A stretch of 64,000 nucleotides of DNA from Archegozetes longisetosus (lineage: Eukaryota > Arthropoda > Arachnida > Sarcoptiformes > Trhypochthoniidae). Below, piece by piece: positions 10,594 through 22,256 of the stretch; position 1 is the first letter of the stretch; the number at the start of each line of letters is the position of its first letter. The position numbers and the translations under genes are program-made. The stretch lies in assembly GCA_018873245.2 (NCBI GenBank), contig JAEMBT020000002.1, positions 3,786,001 to 3,850,000 of the forward strand. Reading direction: 5' to 3'. The notes under the pieces were generated by a model that saw nothing but the letters and a program-made list of their open reading frames with translations, made no database searches and was not told the DNA's origin.

Positions 10594-11065
10594 AGTAAAG
10601 TCGTGGAAATTTATTTTTGCCTGTCGAAGCTTTAGCTAAAGCTTTCAATGAAGCTTTCAATAAACGATTGAAATGACACTTTCTTACAAAGCTTTTGCAG
10701 TGTAGTAATTAGACAAAAACTTTTTGTTTATAAACAAATATCTGTCAAAACTTATGGGAATTATTTTCAAATGAAATAGAGATAATTGAAAATTTAGCAA
10801 GATCTATGGGGAACAGATATAGAGCTGTAATAGAGCAGAATGGTTTCGGAATTCGATTTTGAAAATAATTTTTCTTTATTTACTAATGAATGAAAAATGA
10901 ATTTTGACAGTAATTTGTTTGTAAATAAAATTTTTCTAATTAAATAAAACAATACTGCACTGCAAAAGTTTTGTAAGAAAGTGTCATTTCAATCGTTTAT
11001 TGAGAGCTTCATTGAAAGCTTTAATGAAAGCTTCGACAGGCAAAAATCAATTTCCACAACTTTAC
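10594..11065. mobile_element. Palindromic MITE, about 180-bp arms
   Basis: GTAAAGTCGTGGAAATTTAT near 10596 pairs with the reverse complement ending at 11065. The arms include TTGCCTGTCGAAGCTTT, AAACGATTGAAATGACACTT and a TTTTGCAGTG block. The inner spacer, about 10790-10890, is unpaired. It has no coding potential. Confidence 0.75.
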
Positions 11066-12729
11066 AAGAAGTATTGAAGACTACTTTTAAATTGAAAAGA
11101 AGATGAGATTATTAAGAGTTTAGGACTTGTGGTGGCCCAAATCTTTCATCACTTCTCAGTTCTTACTTCTCACTTCTCACTTTTCACTTTTCACTTTTCA
11201 CGTTTTAAAGAATAAAACTTATAATGAAGAATATACTTACCAGTTAAGTTGAAAATATTAAGAATCACAATACTTATAGATTAAATCAGTAAAATGTTTG
11301 TTTTTGTTGTATCAAATTTTAATACGTGTAAAATTCTTTTATCCATCAAACAATATGTTAACAATTCTTTTTCTGCAAATAAAATGTAATGTATAATCCA
11401 TTAAAATCTAGTGTATACTCATTAGATATATAATTATTATTTCGCCATTAAATATAGTTCTAAAGATATGAAATTCTGGATTTTCTGATTCCATCTAATA
11501 GCTTTGATAAAGTAAAAAATCGTATATATATTAAAATCACTGAATAATAAAACACTTAAGGAGAATATCGATTAAAATGTTGATTTTTAAAATTTTATGT
11601 AAAATTAAATATAGAATAACTAATGCAATAGTACTGACCAACTATAAAGCATATCATATTTCACATAAAAGTTTTGGGTTCAGTATTTGGATTCAAATGG
11701 TTCAACAAATATAATTCTGAATTGTAGAACATTTTTTCACTGCTTCATTTTAGTTTTGATGAATTGTACCTATGCGTTTTATGACAAAACTAGAGTCAAA
11801 CTAAACAAATCGGAGCCTAACAAGGTTTTGCAGAACATCAATGTAATCAAGATTTTCAGTTTCGAAAATGTGTCCCACAGCTCAATATTATTCAAAATGA
11901 TTGCTTCAGGACCATACTAATCAATGTCTAAGCTTAAAAGTATTTAAGTATGGAATCGATACAAACTTTTGGGTCATTCATTTAACAAATGATAGGTATG
12001 TATTTGCTCAACAAATTGGCTACAATTTATAAATAAGTTAGAATCGAAATTTCTGACAAGTTCTCAAACTTCAAGACGTTTTTAAGATAATTTGTGAGTT
12101 GCAACACAATTGTTGACAGGAATAATTTCATAAAAAGATTGTTAGATACTTTGACTAAACAATTAATAACATTTAAATTAATAATGATGTTTCAATGAAT
12201 TACTATTTACTTTGAGTAAGAACTAATCTTTGTTTGAATTAATCAGCAAATTGTTAATTACTAATTGATTTATAGACTAGTGTCCTTTCAGAAGAACGAG
12301 AAACAACTAGTTCGGATTTGGCTCTGTTCTCCGACAGTCTGTTCACCGAAAGGCTACTCACTGAAAAATTTCACCAATTTTCTAAGTTTTCAATATTCTT
12401 TATTTTAAAAATTTCTATAGTTTTCTCTTATTTCAACAATTTGGTACGGAATTAAAAATCCAGCAGTAAATAGAAAGTTAAAAATTAAGGAATCCTATAA
12501 ATATTTATTTAAACTTATATCCCCAACCCAATCCCACCTAACCTAACACAACTGAACCAAATTAGACCCAACACAATCTAACACTACATTAATCTAAACT
12601 TCAAAGTAAACTATTGAAACTTAAAAAATTGATGAATTTTGTTAAAATGATCCTTGTTGACGAACAGAATGCTACCCATCTGGTTCCACGTCTTTACTGC
12701 CAACGACTTTAAACTACACATTGAAAGGT
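11066..12729. other. Gene-poor AT-rich interval
   Basis: A run of CTTCTCACTTTTCAC-type units occurs at 11150-11205. A 77-codon frame at 11687-11920 has no recognisable product. Loosely repeated CCTAAC/CCCAAC motifs lie at 12520-12600. No gene is supported. Confidence 0.45.
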
Positions 12730-12732
12730 TTT

Positions 12733-13174
12733 TGTGTAAACTTTTACGTAATATCAAACTGAATTCAATAGAATTGAATAGAATCAAAACAAAAATAATA
12801 GAAATAAACTGAATTTCACTCGATCAAGGCTAATTTTAAATAGATTATGCAGAGTTGTTCTGAACTAAATTACATTAAGCTTAATTCTTACGGATCGAAC
12901 CGAATTATCATGAATTATAGAGTTCAGCTCAATTTTGTATAACCCGCATTAATACAGTATGATTCTACAGAATTCAGCTAGATATAATTTAATTCATAAC
13001 AGCTCTGTATAAACTATTAATATTAGTTGTTATTGAGTAATATTCAGTTTAATTCAATAATCTCTCTGGAATTCTCTTAAATTTCAATAAATTCAGCTCA
13101 TTTGTGTTACATTCGTTTCTATTCTATTTAATTCTATTGAATTCAGTTTAAGATTACTTAAAAGCTTACATTAA
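12733..13174. mobile_element. Palindromic repeat, EcoRI-site-like GAATTC-rich
   Basis: TGTAAACTTTTACGTAAT-type sequence at 12733 followed by AAACTGAATTCAATAGAATT pairs with AATTCTATTGAATTCAGTTT near 13130-13150 and its flank to 13174. Arms are about 90 bp. The interior is full of GAATT/AATTC words. It is a non-coding foldback element. Confidence 0.6.
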
Positions 13175-14064
13175 AATATTGGAAGTAAATATGTTGGAAG
13201 TATAGGGTATATGACAAATAACTGAATGAATTCATTCTATTATAACTTTTTTGTTATTCGAAGTAGAATTCTGAAACTCAATGCCCTTTATTTTCATTAA
13301 TAATGAGGATTTTTTCTATGACTTCAGTTTTTCATTTACTTTTCGCATTCATTCGTGACTTTCACTACTGAAGAGGGGTTTTTATTATGAATACACAGTA
13401 TATTATACAAGTCAGAAAAGTTCAATAACAGTTCAGAGAAAGTTTAGATCAAAGAGTTCGAAAGAAAAGAACCACCAACTAACCACAAATTTTGAATACG
13501 TTGTATCGTAAATTCTTATTATTCTTTTCGCTTTTTCTAAATATTTCATTGAAAAAATTTGAATAAATTTAGAAATATTCAAGTTTGAAATTATGTAGTT
13601 GCTTGTCAAACACCCGTAAATGTGTTATCTCTAAAGATATGCTACGCAAATATCTATATGGCTCGGTTCCTGGCAGGGAATGGTTATTTTTTCTAAAAAT
13701 GAAAAATTTTATGCTTTTATGAAAAATAAATAGCTGGCGGTACGTCTCCTGGCAATCCTGATCGAGATCATGGTATTTCAATGGAGATATAGAGACATTT
13801 TGATTAGTACATGTGTATTTTTTCGAAATTATTTACCCCAACTTGAAAATCAATTTTCAGGTTAAACTCGGTAAACTCCCAATTTAGTTAAATTTATTAA
13901 ACCCGATTGAATTATCCCGAATTGGCGTCAAAATCAAGGACCTTTCTATCTAAATAAGAACTTCATTTTCTTCTATTTGAAGTTTTTGCTGTAGACCTCT
14001 TAAAATTGTCTTGCATACCCTTTACAAAAGGATTTATTAATCAAACATCAATTTATTTGTAAAG
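13175..14064. other. No gene seen; intron-like 3' end
   Basis: AT-rich. The last about 115 bases, ending AAATTTATTTGTAAAG-like at 14064, look like the intron preceding the desaturase relic exon. A diverged copy lies at 14696-14827. Confidence 0.45.
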
Positions 14065-14194
14065 GTTATCGCAACTATCACCACACATTTCCTCATGATT
14101 ATTCTGCATCTGAATATGGCTGGAAAGATAATTTTAATTTAGCCACAGCTTTCATTGACTTTTTGCGTAGTTCGGACTCGTTACTGAGTTGAGA
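14065..14194 (+). pseudogene. Relic delta-9 desaturase last exon
   Basis: Reading from 14065 gives GYRNYHHTFPHDYSASEYG followed by WKDNFNLATAFIDFL and a stop after SLLS at 14192-14194. This is the third histidine box (HxxHH, as NYHHTFP) and following region of acyl-CoA desaturases. It aligns with exon 3 of the intact gene at 23211 (GFHNFHHTFPWDYSASELG). The preceding AAAG could be the same splice acceptor, so the exon boundary is conserved. No upstream desaturase exons are visible, the frame ends early, and an elongase lies next to it on the other strand. It is probably the remnant of a duplicated desaturase. Confidence 0.8.
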
Positions 14195-15289
14195 GCTGCT
14201 CCGGAGGGAGTTGTTGGGGATAGAATAAAGAGAACTGGTGAAAGCGTTTCCGAAAGGCTTCCTAAAAATAAGTTTTTAAATAATATTTATGGACTCCTTC
14301 ACATAAATTGGCCCTTATGGGCATCATACATCATCAGATGTTTTATAAAATAATGAATAAAATTCTTGCTTTATTTGTCTTCTAATTATTTTAACCAATT
14401 GAAAGATGATTGCGTCATGTCTTTGTAGCTTATTACTCGTATGGGTTTACTAATAAGGTTTCAATATGAATAAAATAGATTGGATGCAATTTAAGACAAA
14501 ATTTCGATATTTTATTATGCGTAAAATGGAAATCTCTTAAAAAGTTTCAGACTTAAGTTCAGTAGGATTTCTTTTCTTTAAAATTGAGTTTATAAGATGA
14601 GCAGATTTCACATCACAAAAAATCATTATACAATCCAAACAGTTGTCAAGGTTAAAAACAAATAAAACCAACCAGTTAAATTTGGATAAAACCTTTTTAT
14701 TTAAATAGGAAATCGATTTTGTAGTATTTGGATATTTTACTGTAGACCCCTGAAAAATGTTTTGCGCGCCCTGTACAAAAGTTCAATCTTGATCAATCAG
14801 TTCAAATTTATTTGTATAGGTTATCGGATCGGACCGGATCTGTCCGAATGGATCCGAAAATAAAACAACTTTAAAAGTATTGTATAGAAACAGTATAGAG
14901 TTTAATAGTATCTCACAAATGTATGAAATCATTAGCACTCAAACTGTAATTAAAATCTTCAACAGTAAAGCAACACTTAAGTATAACAAATACAAGCATT
15001 TTATTGTCTATTGTCTCAAAAATTTCAGATTCAAAGGAAAGCGAAACAAATATAAGTGAATCACAATTAAATAATTCAATTGAAACTGATTTAGATATTC
15101 TAATTTAGATACTGATAAAGTTGACAAATTCTATTCATTAGATCTAACTTTGATTTAATTAGACAATTATTAATATTAATTTTCAATTGTATTTATCTTA
15201 TATTCATTAGTAAAATCTTTATTTCAATAATTATTCTCGGATCAGATAGGACTTAGCATTTTTGCTATTTTTTCCGTCTTTATTATATA
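14195..15289. repeat. Intergenic region with second truncated copy of the desaturase intron
   Basis: The segment about 14696-14827 repeats 13948-14070 with divergence: CTGTAGACCCCTGAAAA versus CTGTAGACCTCTTAAAA, then ATTTATTTGTATAGGTTATCGG versus ATTTATTTGTAAAGGTTATCGC. The copy stops 8 bases into the exon and runs into a GGATCGGACCGGATC palindromic patch. Nothing else is recognised. Confidence 0.55.
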
Positions 15290-16381
15290 TTACTCAGCTT
15301 TGTTTGCAAAATATTTATTAGATTTGAGTTCATTATTATTGTAATTTATATTATTGGCTGTGTTGTTATAAGATTTTCGATAGAAATTATAAAACATAAA
15401 GAGAAAGAAGGGTGGCTGAGTAAACCCAAACCAAAACCAAAATTTCGGATAACCAGTTTGTAAGAAAGTCATTATAATTCCGTAAACGATATAAAAGACA
15501 AATTGTCCCAATTGCAACTGAGTTATATATTTTTTCCACCAAAGATATTTGTGAACTTGTGGCCCGAGTGCTGACAATGCGTAATAAGAATACATAACTA
15601 TATGTACAGATGAGTTTATCAACATGAACAGAATTGTGCCCGGTATTACAGCGTTGTGCTTAAGGAATAGCCATTCGAAAACTCTGCGAAAAATAATCTT
15701 TTCAAACCAACGTCAAAACTGAAAAATGTCATAATGTCTTAGTCATTAAATCCACTTATTTAAGCGCTTAGTAATTTTTATGATATGAAAGATAATATTT
15801 TTGTAAAATATAATTAAAAATGAAACTTTCTTACGGGACAGAAGTGTGGTGATAGATATGCAAAAATGTGATGTGAGAATTTTTCTTTCTCAATACAAAG
15901 AACACAGTGTCCAACAGATCCAAGAATTTTGTCATCCAGTACTACCAGCCTATGCTCAGTTTCCATAAGACTTCTGCTGAAGTGTCACTTCGGTCAGGAT
16001 ATTTAAAATCTATAAAACTTTTTCCGCGCTCACAATGAATAAGGGCTTGAAAGAGGAAAAACGCGTTGATCAAGACCATGGTTATGTTATAAACCAACAT
16101 AAGGCCTTTCAATTGTATCGGTTCTCTATTCTTCATCAGTTTAGGACCTAATGATTTTGCGAAAAATACATACAAACTCATTATCAGACCAAAAGTAAAC
16201 GGAGATATGTCGACGAGAAAAAGTCTTTAGTGCGCGGGTCCTGACAGTCGATCCAATATTGATGAAGAATATAATTAAGAGTTGACGATATACTTCGTAT
16301 ACTTTGTGCATAAGACACTAAATTTGAAACTCTTTTCCAAACAGTAGACAACTTTTGATTATCAATGATATAAAACTTCAC
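15290..16381 (-). pseudogene. ELOVL fatty-acid elongase, disrupted
   Basis: This is a member of the very-long-chain fatty acid elongase family, ER membrane 3-ketoacyl-CoA synthases. Two exons are visible on the minus strand. Exon 15835-16381 carries [48 protein letters not shown] and the histidine box HIYHH. Exon 15290-15718 carries NSSVHIVMYSYYALSALGP, KYLWWKKYITQLQ and several membrane segments, ending NKAE. The intron is 15719-15834. Disruptions are a one-base slip near 16185-16205, an in-frame TAG at 15942-15944 just before YWMTKFLD, and a frame that does not join cleanly at the exon junction. The first frame opens at GTG 16381, so a 5' exon may be missing. The TAG favours a true pseudogene rather than only sequencing error. 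Confidence 0.85.
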
Positions 16382-16544
16382 TCGATTTGAACAAATCTCA
16401 GAATAGAGTGAATCAAAGTTAATCCAGTATATTTGATATAACAGATAGATTACTTATTGATAATTTGTACGATTTACCATCAGTTTTTCTTAATATAACT
16501 AATACTCGGCTCAGAATCTTGTTGTATAGCTGTAGAATTGTATA

Positions 16545-17267
16545 GCTTACTGCATAGAAATCCGGAAAAGTCTTTTGAAAGTTTAAGTTAAATTATCTTT
16601 TGTTATTAAAGTCCGAACCTAGCATGATATATATTGATTTAAAGAAAATTTCGCACACTTTCATTCGGTGTCTAAAGAATTTTGGTGTCATAACCATATG
16701 TAAAATTATAGCACATTAACTGTGAACGTAATAACTATTGAATTGCTCTGCCGTTTACAAGTCTTTCACTTAAGAAAATTTGGTGCGAAAATTCATAGAA
16801 TGATTCATCGAGGACTAAACATGCTCTTTTGAACCATTTATGACATCAAAATAAAAATTTGATCAAAAAAGACGGCGTAAAGAAGAATTAGAGAGGAGCA
16901 CGTGTAAATTTCGAATATGATCATCGATTGGCTCATTATATTTTCGGGCTTGATTCAGGTGAAAAATTGATAAAAAAAATAATAAATAAATCAGAGACCC
17001 TAAAATATGTAAAAATCAATGAATGGATAGATAAAATCTTGGAAATTTGACAACGTTCTGCGATTTATATATAGCTTATATGGTAGAATGTATGCATAAA
17101 CAACTTTAAAAGTTTATTAATTCTTGTGGTCGCACAATTAAATTATGAAAACTTAATTTTATTGAAATTTAGTACTTAATTTACTTGTAAGCAAAAAATA
17201 ATTAAATTTGAATCAAAATTTTAGAAGTTACAAATGAAAACTTTTTCCGGATTTCTATGCAGTAAGG
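16545..17267. mobile_element. TA-flanked TIR element (Tc1/mariner-like), non-coding
   Basis: GCTTACTGCATAGAAATCCG at 16545 is inverted at the right end, CGGATTTCTATGCAGTAAGG ending 17267. TIRs are about 25 bp. TA dinucleotides flank both ends (16543-16544 and 17268-17269). The 723-bp interior has no intact frame. Confidence 0.75.
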
Positions 17268-17356
17268 TATATTAAATAGCTATATTGCACTTGTCTGGTT
17301 TGTTCCCTCAATAGGAAATTGTATCATAAAAATAATTTTATTTATGACTTATAATA

Positions 17357-18308
17357 ACTTTTTCAACTGACAAGGAGAGTAGCGAACTGTGGAGGCCTCG
17401 ATTTTAATGAAATTTTTTTATGAAACAAGTATTATATACTTAGAAAATTTAAGATACTCGTTTCTGCTTAATATGGTTCTCATAACAATTACCCTCAAAA
17501 TATTCAGAAATCATACATAAATAAATGTGGTCAACCTGGGCTAATGGGTCTAAGGGTGTTCTCGACCCTCCACGTCCAAGTATGATACATCATTGGATTC
17601 AGCTCGTCGAGCTGAACATTTTGATACCACACTTGAACACTTCCAACCCAAACCTGACCAATTCTGGCCAACTCCCGACGGAAGTGGCCGACTCCGCCAA
17701 GTGATATATCGCTGGACTCAAGACATCGAAATGAGCATATTGATACCTCACTTAATCAACTATCTCAAGTAGTTCTTGAGGTACTCAACCTTAGTTCATA
17801 TCAGGCTTGTTTGAGTTACGACTCTCTAAATTCAGATTCATCCGCTACGAGATACTAAACCAAACAAAGATGAATCTCTCGAGAACTACTTGAGGTGGTT
17901 GATCAAGTGAGGTATCAAAATGCTCATTTCGATGTCTTGAGTCCAACGATATAACACTTGGCGGAGTCGGCTACTTCCGTCGGGAGTTGGCCAGAATTGG
18001 TCAGGTTCGGATTGGAAGTGTCCAAGTGTGGTATCAAAATTTTCAGCTCGACGAACTGAATCCAATGGTGTATCTTACTTGGACGTGGAGGGTCGAGAAC
18101 CCCCCTTAGACCCATTAGCTCGGATTGACCCCATTTATTTATGTATGGTTCCTAAATATTTTGAGGGTCCTTATTGTTATAAAAACCATATTAAGCAAAA
18201 ACAAGTATCTTAAATTTTCTAAGCATATAATACTTGTCTAATAAAAAAAATTTCATTAAAATCGAGACCTCTACAGTTCGCTACTCTTTCTTGTAATCAA
18301 CTTTTCGG
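17357..18308. mobile_element. Giant palindromic foldback element, about 420-bp arms
   Basis: The left arm (about 17357-17790) and right arm (about 17882-18308) are inverted copies. Paired blocks include GAGTAGCGAACTGT / ACAGTTCGCTACTC, CCTCCACGTCCAAGTA, GGCCAACTCCCGACGGAAGT and AAGTAGTTCTTGAGGT. A short spacer around 17830 separates them. GC content is clearly above the surrounding sequence. Short frames inside are mirror images of each other and are not genes. It abuts the next palindrome at about 18307. Confidence 0.85.
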
Positions 18309-19307
18309 TCAATGACGACTAACTAGGCGCAATGGCTATAAAAATCAGTAAAAAGATCCCATCGGGTAGTACTCGATGAGAGAAGTTCATCATCCACTTC
18401 CTTCCGAGGCTCCACCCATCCGTTCACAAACCACGCCCACTTTCTCAAAATAGCCAGAAATCAACCCTTGAGTGGGAGAATCACCGTCAAGACACTACCT
18501 TCACTTCATATAAGCCCCTTCCACTTCTGTCTACCCGCTTCATATAGTTTTGTTTATGTTATTCATGCTTCTTGAAAATCTACCTTGCCATGGAGTCAGG
18601 TAACGTTTTTCGATTTTTTCTCCCCTGAAGCGCCAGCGATCAAACAGTGATGTAGGAAGAGACTAGGGAGCGTGATCGTCCAAAGTAGCCTGCCACTGCC
18701 ACTCTAGCTCCTCCCACTCCACTGGCAGTTGCCGTCTTGCGATGTTGACCGTAATTTTCAAGACGCCTACCGACAACACAATACGCTAACCTAGCGAATC
18801 ACTCGCCTGAAGATATCATTAACATTGAAAAGCTCACGCTTTTCGATTTCGATGATATCTTCAGGCTATAAATATGTAAACAAAATTATATAATTATATA
18901 AATAAAAACTTATATTTTATCAAAGCTAGCTGTGATATGAATGTACATAAAATAGTTTCGAATTTTCTAAATCCTGATTTTTAAAGTTAAATTTTAGGAC
19001 TTCTTAGATAAAGTAAACTTTTGCTTTTTGGGAAGGTAGATTTTCAAGTATAAATAACAAATATATGATTATATAGCGTGGGTAGATAGAAATGGGAGGG
19101 GCTTATGTGAAGTGAGGGAAATGTCTTGACGGTGATTCTCCCACTCAAGGGTTGATTTCTGGCTATTTTGGGAAAGTGGGCTTGGTTTGTGTACGGGTGG
19201 CCAGAGCCTCAAGAGGAAGTGGGGAAGAACTTCTCTCATCGAGTACTACCCGAAGGGACCCTTTCCTGATTTTCATAGCCATTGCGCCTAGTTAGTCGTC
19301 ATTGACC
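18307..19307. mobile_element. Second giant palindrome, about 285-bp arms with nested hairpin
   Basis: GGTCAATGACGACTAACTAG at 18307 is inverted at the right end, finishing 19307. The arms extend to GAAAATCTACCTTGCC (about 18576) and GGAAGGTAGATTTTC (about 19034), and carry GGGTAGTACTCGATGAGAGA and GGAGAATCACCGTCAAGACA. In the spacer, 18804-18868 contains GCCTGAAGATATCAT and its inverse, forming a nested hairpin. It is non-coding. Confidence 0.85.
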
Positions 19308-19493
19308 ACCAAGTCTTGTAGAACCCAGATCTGGACAAAAAAAACATTGAAGAGTCCCCCTTTGAGATTTTCTTAGTTTTAAATTTTATTTGCAGTGCCA
19401 ATGAATATAAAAAGCTACAAAATTTCAATTGTGAAATTAATTAAATTTCTTCCGTGATTTTTTAGCATCGAGTAGCTTAAGTTATCTTTAACA

Positions 19494-20078
19494 CAGAGTT
19501 GCCACCCTTCGGCCTTTTGGGCCGAAAGTCAGCCTAAAGCCCGAGTCTTTAGGGCCGACATTATGGGTCAGCCTTTTTAAAAAAAATTTCACAGCTTATT
19601 TTTGAATATATACGCTTTTTTGTGAGTAAATTTAGATAAATCAAAATAGATAGATAGACAGAATGAAGACAGATAAATGGAAAAAATTCTTTGAAGAATG
19701 CAATGCTGAAAATTTATTGTCAATAATTGAATCTGTATTTTCAATTTATGTAAGCGATGCATATATTGAGAGGATATTCAGCATAATGAACAATATTTGC
19801 AGCGACGAAAGGAATAGATTATCAACTGAAAGCATTAAAGGTGAAATCTGTTCAAAAGTCAATTTCAACCTAGATTGTAATCAATTTTATAATTTTGTAT
19901 TAAAAAAACAAAAAATTTTAAATGCAGCAAAATCTAATACGAAATATGTTTACAAACTTAAATGATGTAAATTGACTGTCAAGCAATAAATAATTTTTAT
20001 TAGTAAAATTGAAGCAAAGGGGGGACTCTTACTACTTTAAATTCGGCCTTTTTTGGTAGACCTAAGGTGGCAACACTG
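19494..20078 (+). mobile_element. Miniature hAT element with 9-bp target duplication
   Basis: The element begins CAGAGTTGCCACCCTTCGGC and ends AGGTGGCAACACTG, so the CAG...CTG ends and the GTTGCCACC inverted repeats are hAT-like. TCTTTAACA is duplicated at 19485-19493 and 20079-20087. The 585-bp body holds one frame for a transposase tail (separate entry). A GGCCTTTTGGGCCGAA subterminal palindrome lies next to the left TIR. Confidence 0.9.
19663..19965 (+). CDS. hAT transposase C-terminal dimerisation (hATC) domain only
   Basis: Open frame of 100 codons starting ATG 19663. Residues about 24-70 read YVSDAYIERIFSIMNN then CSDERNRLSTESIKGEICSK, the hallmark hATC block. The tail KILNAAKSNTKYVYK is also typical. 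The DDE catalytic core and zinc finger are absent. The frame is intact, so a small hATC protein could be made. No host-gene context. It may be only a decayed transposase end, or a small interfering protein in the style of truncated P-element repressors (inference). Confidence 0.7.
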   Translation: MKTDKWKKFFEECNAENLLSIIESVFSIYVSDAYIERIFSIMNNICSDERNRLSTESIKGEICSKVNFNLDCNQFYNFVLKKQKILNAAKSNTKYVYKLK

Positions 20079-22256
20079 TCTTTAACACGATTGTAAAGTT
20101 CTGAACAAGAAATTAAAGACGAGCAATTTCAATAGATTAAAATACGTTAGCTTAGAATCAGTTTATTAATACACTGAATTATTAATAAAGCATTCGTGAT
20201 AAAAGTATTTATTTATTCAGCTCAAATCTGGACGCTTGGTCACCCTACTTCTGTATCACTATTACATCAATGTTTATGTCATCACTTCTTTCACTTCGGG
20301 AACTCATTCTAAAAGTTTAATTAGCATTTAAAATTAATATCAAATCTAAACAAACTTAGATTTAGTTTTAAAATCAGCATTCAATAATTATTTTCATTCT
20401 TTCCAAAATAGTTCACTTATTTTATTGCAAAATGACATCAACTAATTATAATTAAGTATTGACTTAATTAGTTAAAAGCATTAACCAAATATACTTTAAT
20501 GACATATAATAGCACTTTTGACGTTTTAAATATATTTCCCATTACATATGTTTAGGATTACAGCTTTAAGATATCAACAATTTTATATAAACACTTCAAT
20601 AGACAAAGCTTGGACACAGTGCTCAGTGGTGCTCGGTGCTCGAGCACCAAATTTTTCCCGAGCACGAGCATTGAACAAGCTCACTATTGTTTAGAGAACA
20701 ATTAAATTCTTTGGTTGAGTTTAATTTTCAACTAATGAATATATTTGGTTTTCTATTGAAGTTAATATTAAAACTATTGCTCTTAATATCAATCAGAATT
20801 TTACTCGTCTATTTATTGTGCAATACTTCATAAAGCTGTTATTTAAAAATAGTTGCATGAATCTAACTTATTCATTGAATAAGAAACTTAGTTAAGATCA
20901 AAAACTTATGAGGCCTCTTATCATAACTAAAACTAATCGAATGTTTTGCAATTACTGAAACATTATATCTTTGTTGAGTTAATGAGAAATTTTAAACTGA
21001 TGTTTGAGACGAACTCATTTAAGTTTTAATTATTACAAAGTATTTGGATTCGGTTAATCATATTCAATTTGATTAACAATCAGTATTTATCACTCATTAA
21101 TTGTTGTCATATAGAAAATTAAAGGAAGAACCAAATATTTGATCATTAGGTTAGCAATTAAATAGAGAAAGAGAGCAGAAAATAATTTCAATTTGCACTT
21201 CTATTTGCAATTTCTATTTTCGATCATGAACTTTGAAAAGTACGCATGAAGAACTTTAGTAAACAAATAAAGCCTTTATATACAAAGTTACTAATTTACT
21301 TAACTGATGATAAAATTGTACTCGCTCGTAACCATATTTTAAGTCATATTGGTCTCAGTTTGAAACAGTTTTTAAGTAAAGTTCTGCAGAATTGTTTGCA
21401 CCTGAAGAAATTACTTGAATTACGATCAATAAAGTGCTAAAGTATTGTATAGCTCTTATCAACTTGATTAGTCATTACTTATTGATTCAGTTATTTTTTA
21501 AGAATAATAATACAATCAAACATAAGTCTTTTCGTTAAAAGTGTGTTCAAAATCTTCAGTCAAAGATAAATTGAGGGAAAGTCAACTGATATATCTTCAA
21601 TTGAGTGGAAAAGTGTATTGTGCAATTGCTCTAAACTTTAATTTGCCAGTCAATTTGGTTTAGTAGATGTTCAACTTAAAGGATGTTTGATATAATTAAT
21701 ATGAAACTAGTTTTATGCAAAAAATTTGCATCTCAGTTCGAAGCCAAACATTTTACATTCATAGAAAGCTCTTTATGAACTGATTAACGAATCATTAAAA
21801 TTAAAACTTCTAGACTTTTGGCATTTGATGATTCAATGAATTTTCGACTGATTAGATTACGAGCAAATATTTAATTAGACTATAAAACAAATTTCATATG
21901 AAAGCATTCACATGTTTGAATGTAATTGAGATAAATTATAATTAAATAAAACACCTTTTGGCTAACACGTTCGATCAGTCTTCTAAAAGATCTGAAAACT
22001 TTTCTAGAGCTAATCATAGTTTCGCACTTCTCGTTTCATCGTTTTTAGCACTAAAACTATAACTCGAGTTATCGTTTAATGTAAGTTGATTTTCATAAAT
22101 TTGCTTAATGGATCCACTAAATTCACAGCAAACTATATAAATAAATAATATTTAAATAATTTATTGCTGAGCTTTGCAATGCTTCGCATATCTGCACTAT
22201 TTTTTATTATATCTAATTATTGTGATAAATATTTATTAAGATAGTATCAATGAAAA
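20079..22256. other. AT-rich intergenic region
   Basis: A TIR-like sequence TCTGGACGCTTGGTCACCCT at about 20226 resembles the hAT end at 32214 without a visible partner. A GTGCTCGAGCACC palindromic patch lies at 20628-20646. A 64-codon frame at 21246 has no recognisable product. Nothing else is supported. The desaturase promoter must lie at the right end. Confidence 0.45.

Noticed and set aside
12520..12600. CCTAAC-like words suggesting a telomeric TTAGG array
   Set aside because: Units are irregular and interspersed. No tandem array of the arthropod telomere repeat is present.
17924..18213. Two short frames on opposite strands
   Set aside because: They lie inside the giant palindrome. No start context or recognised domain.
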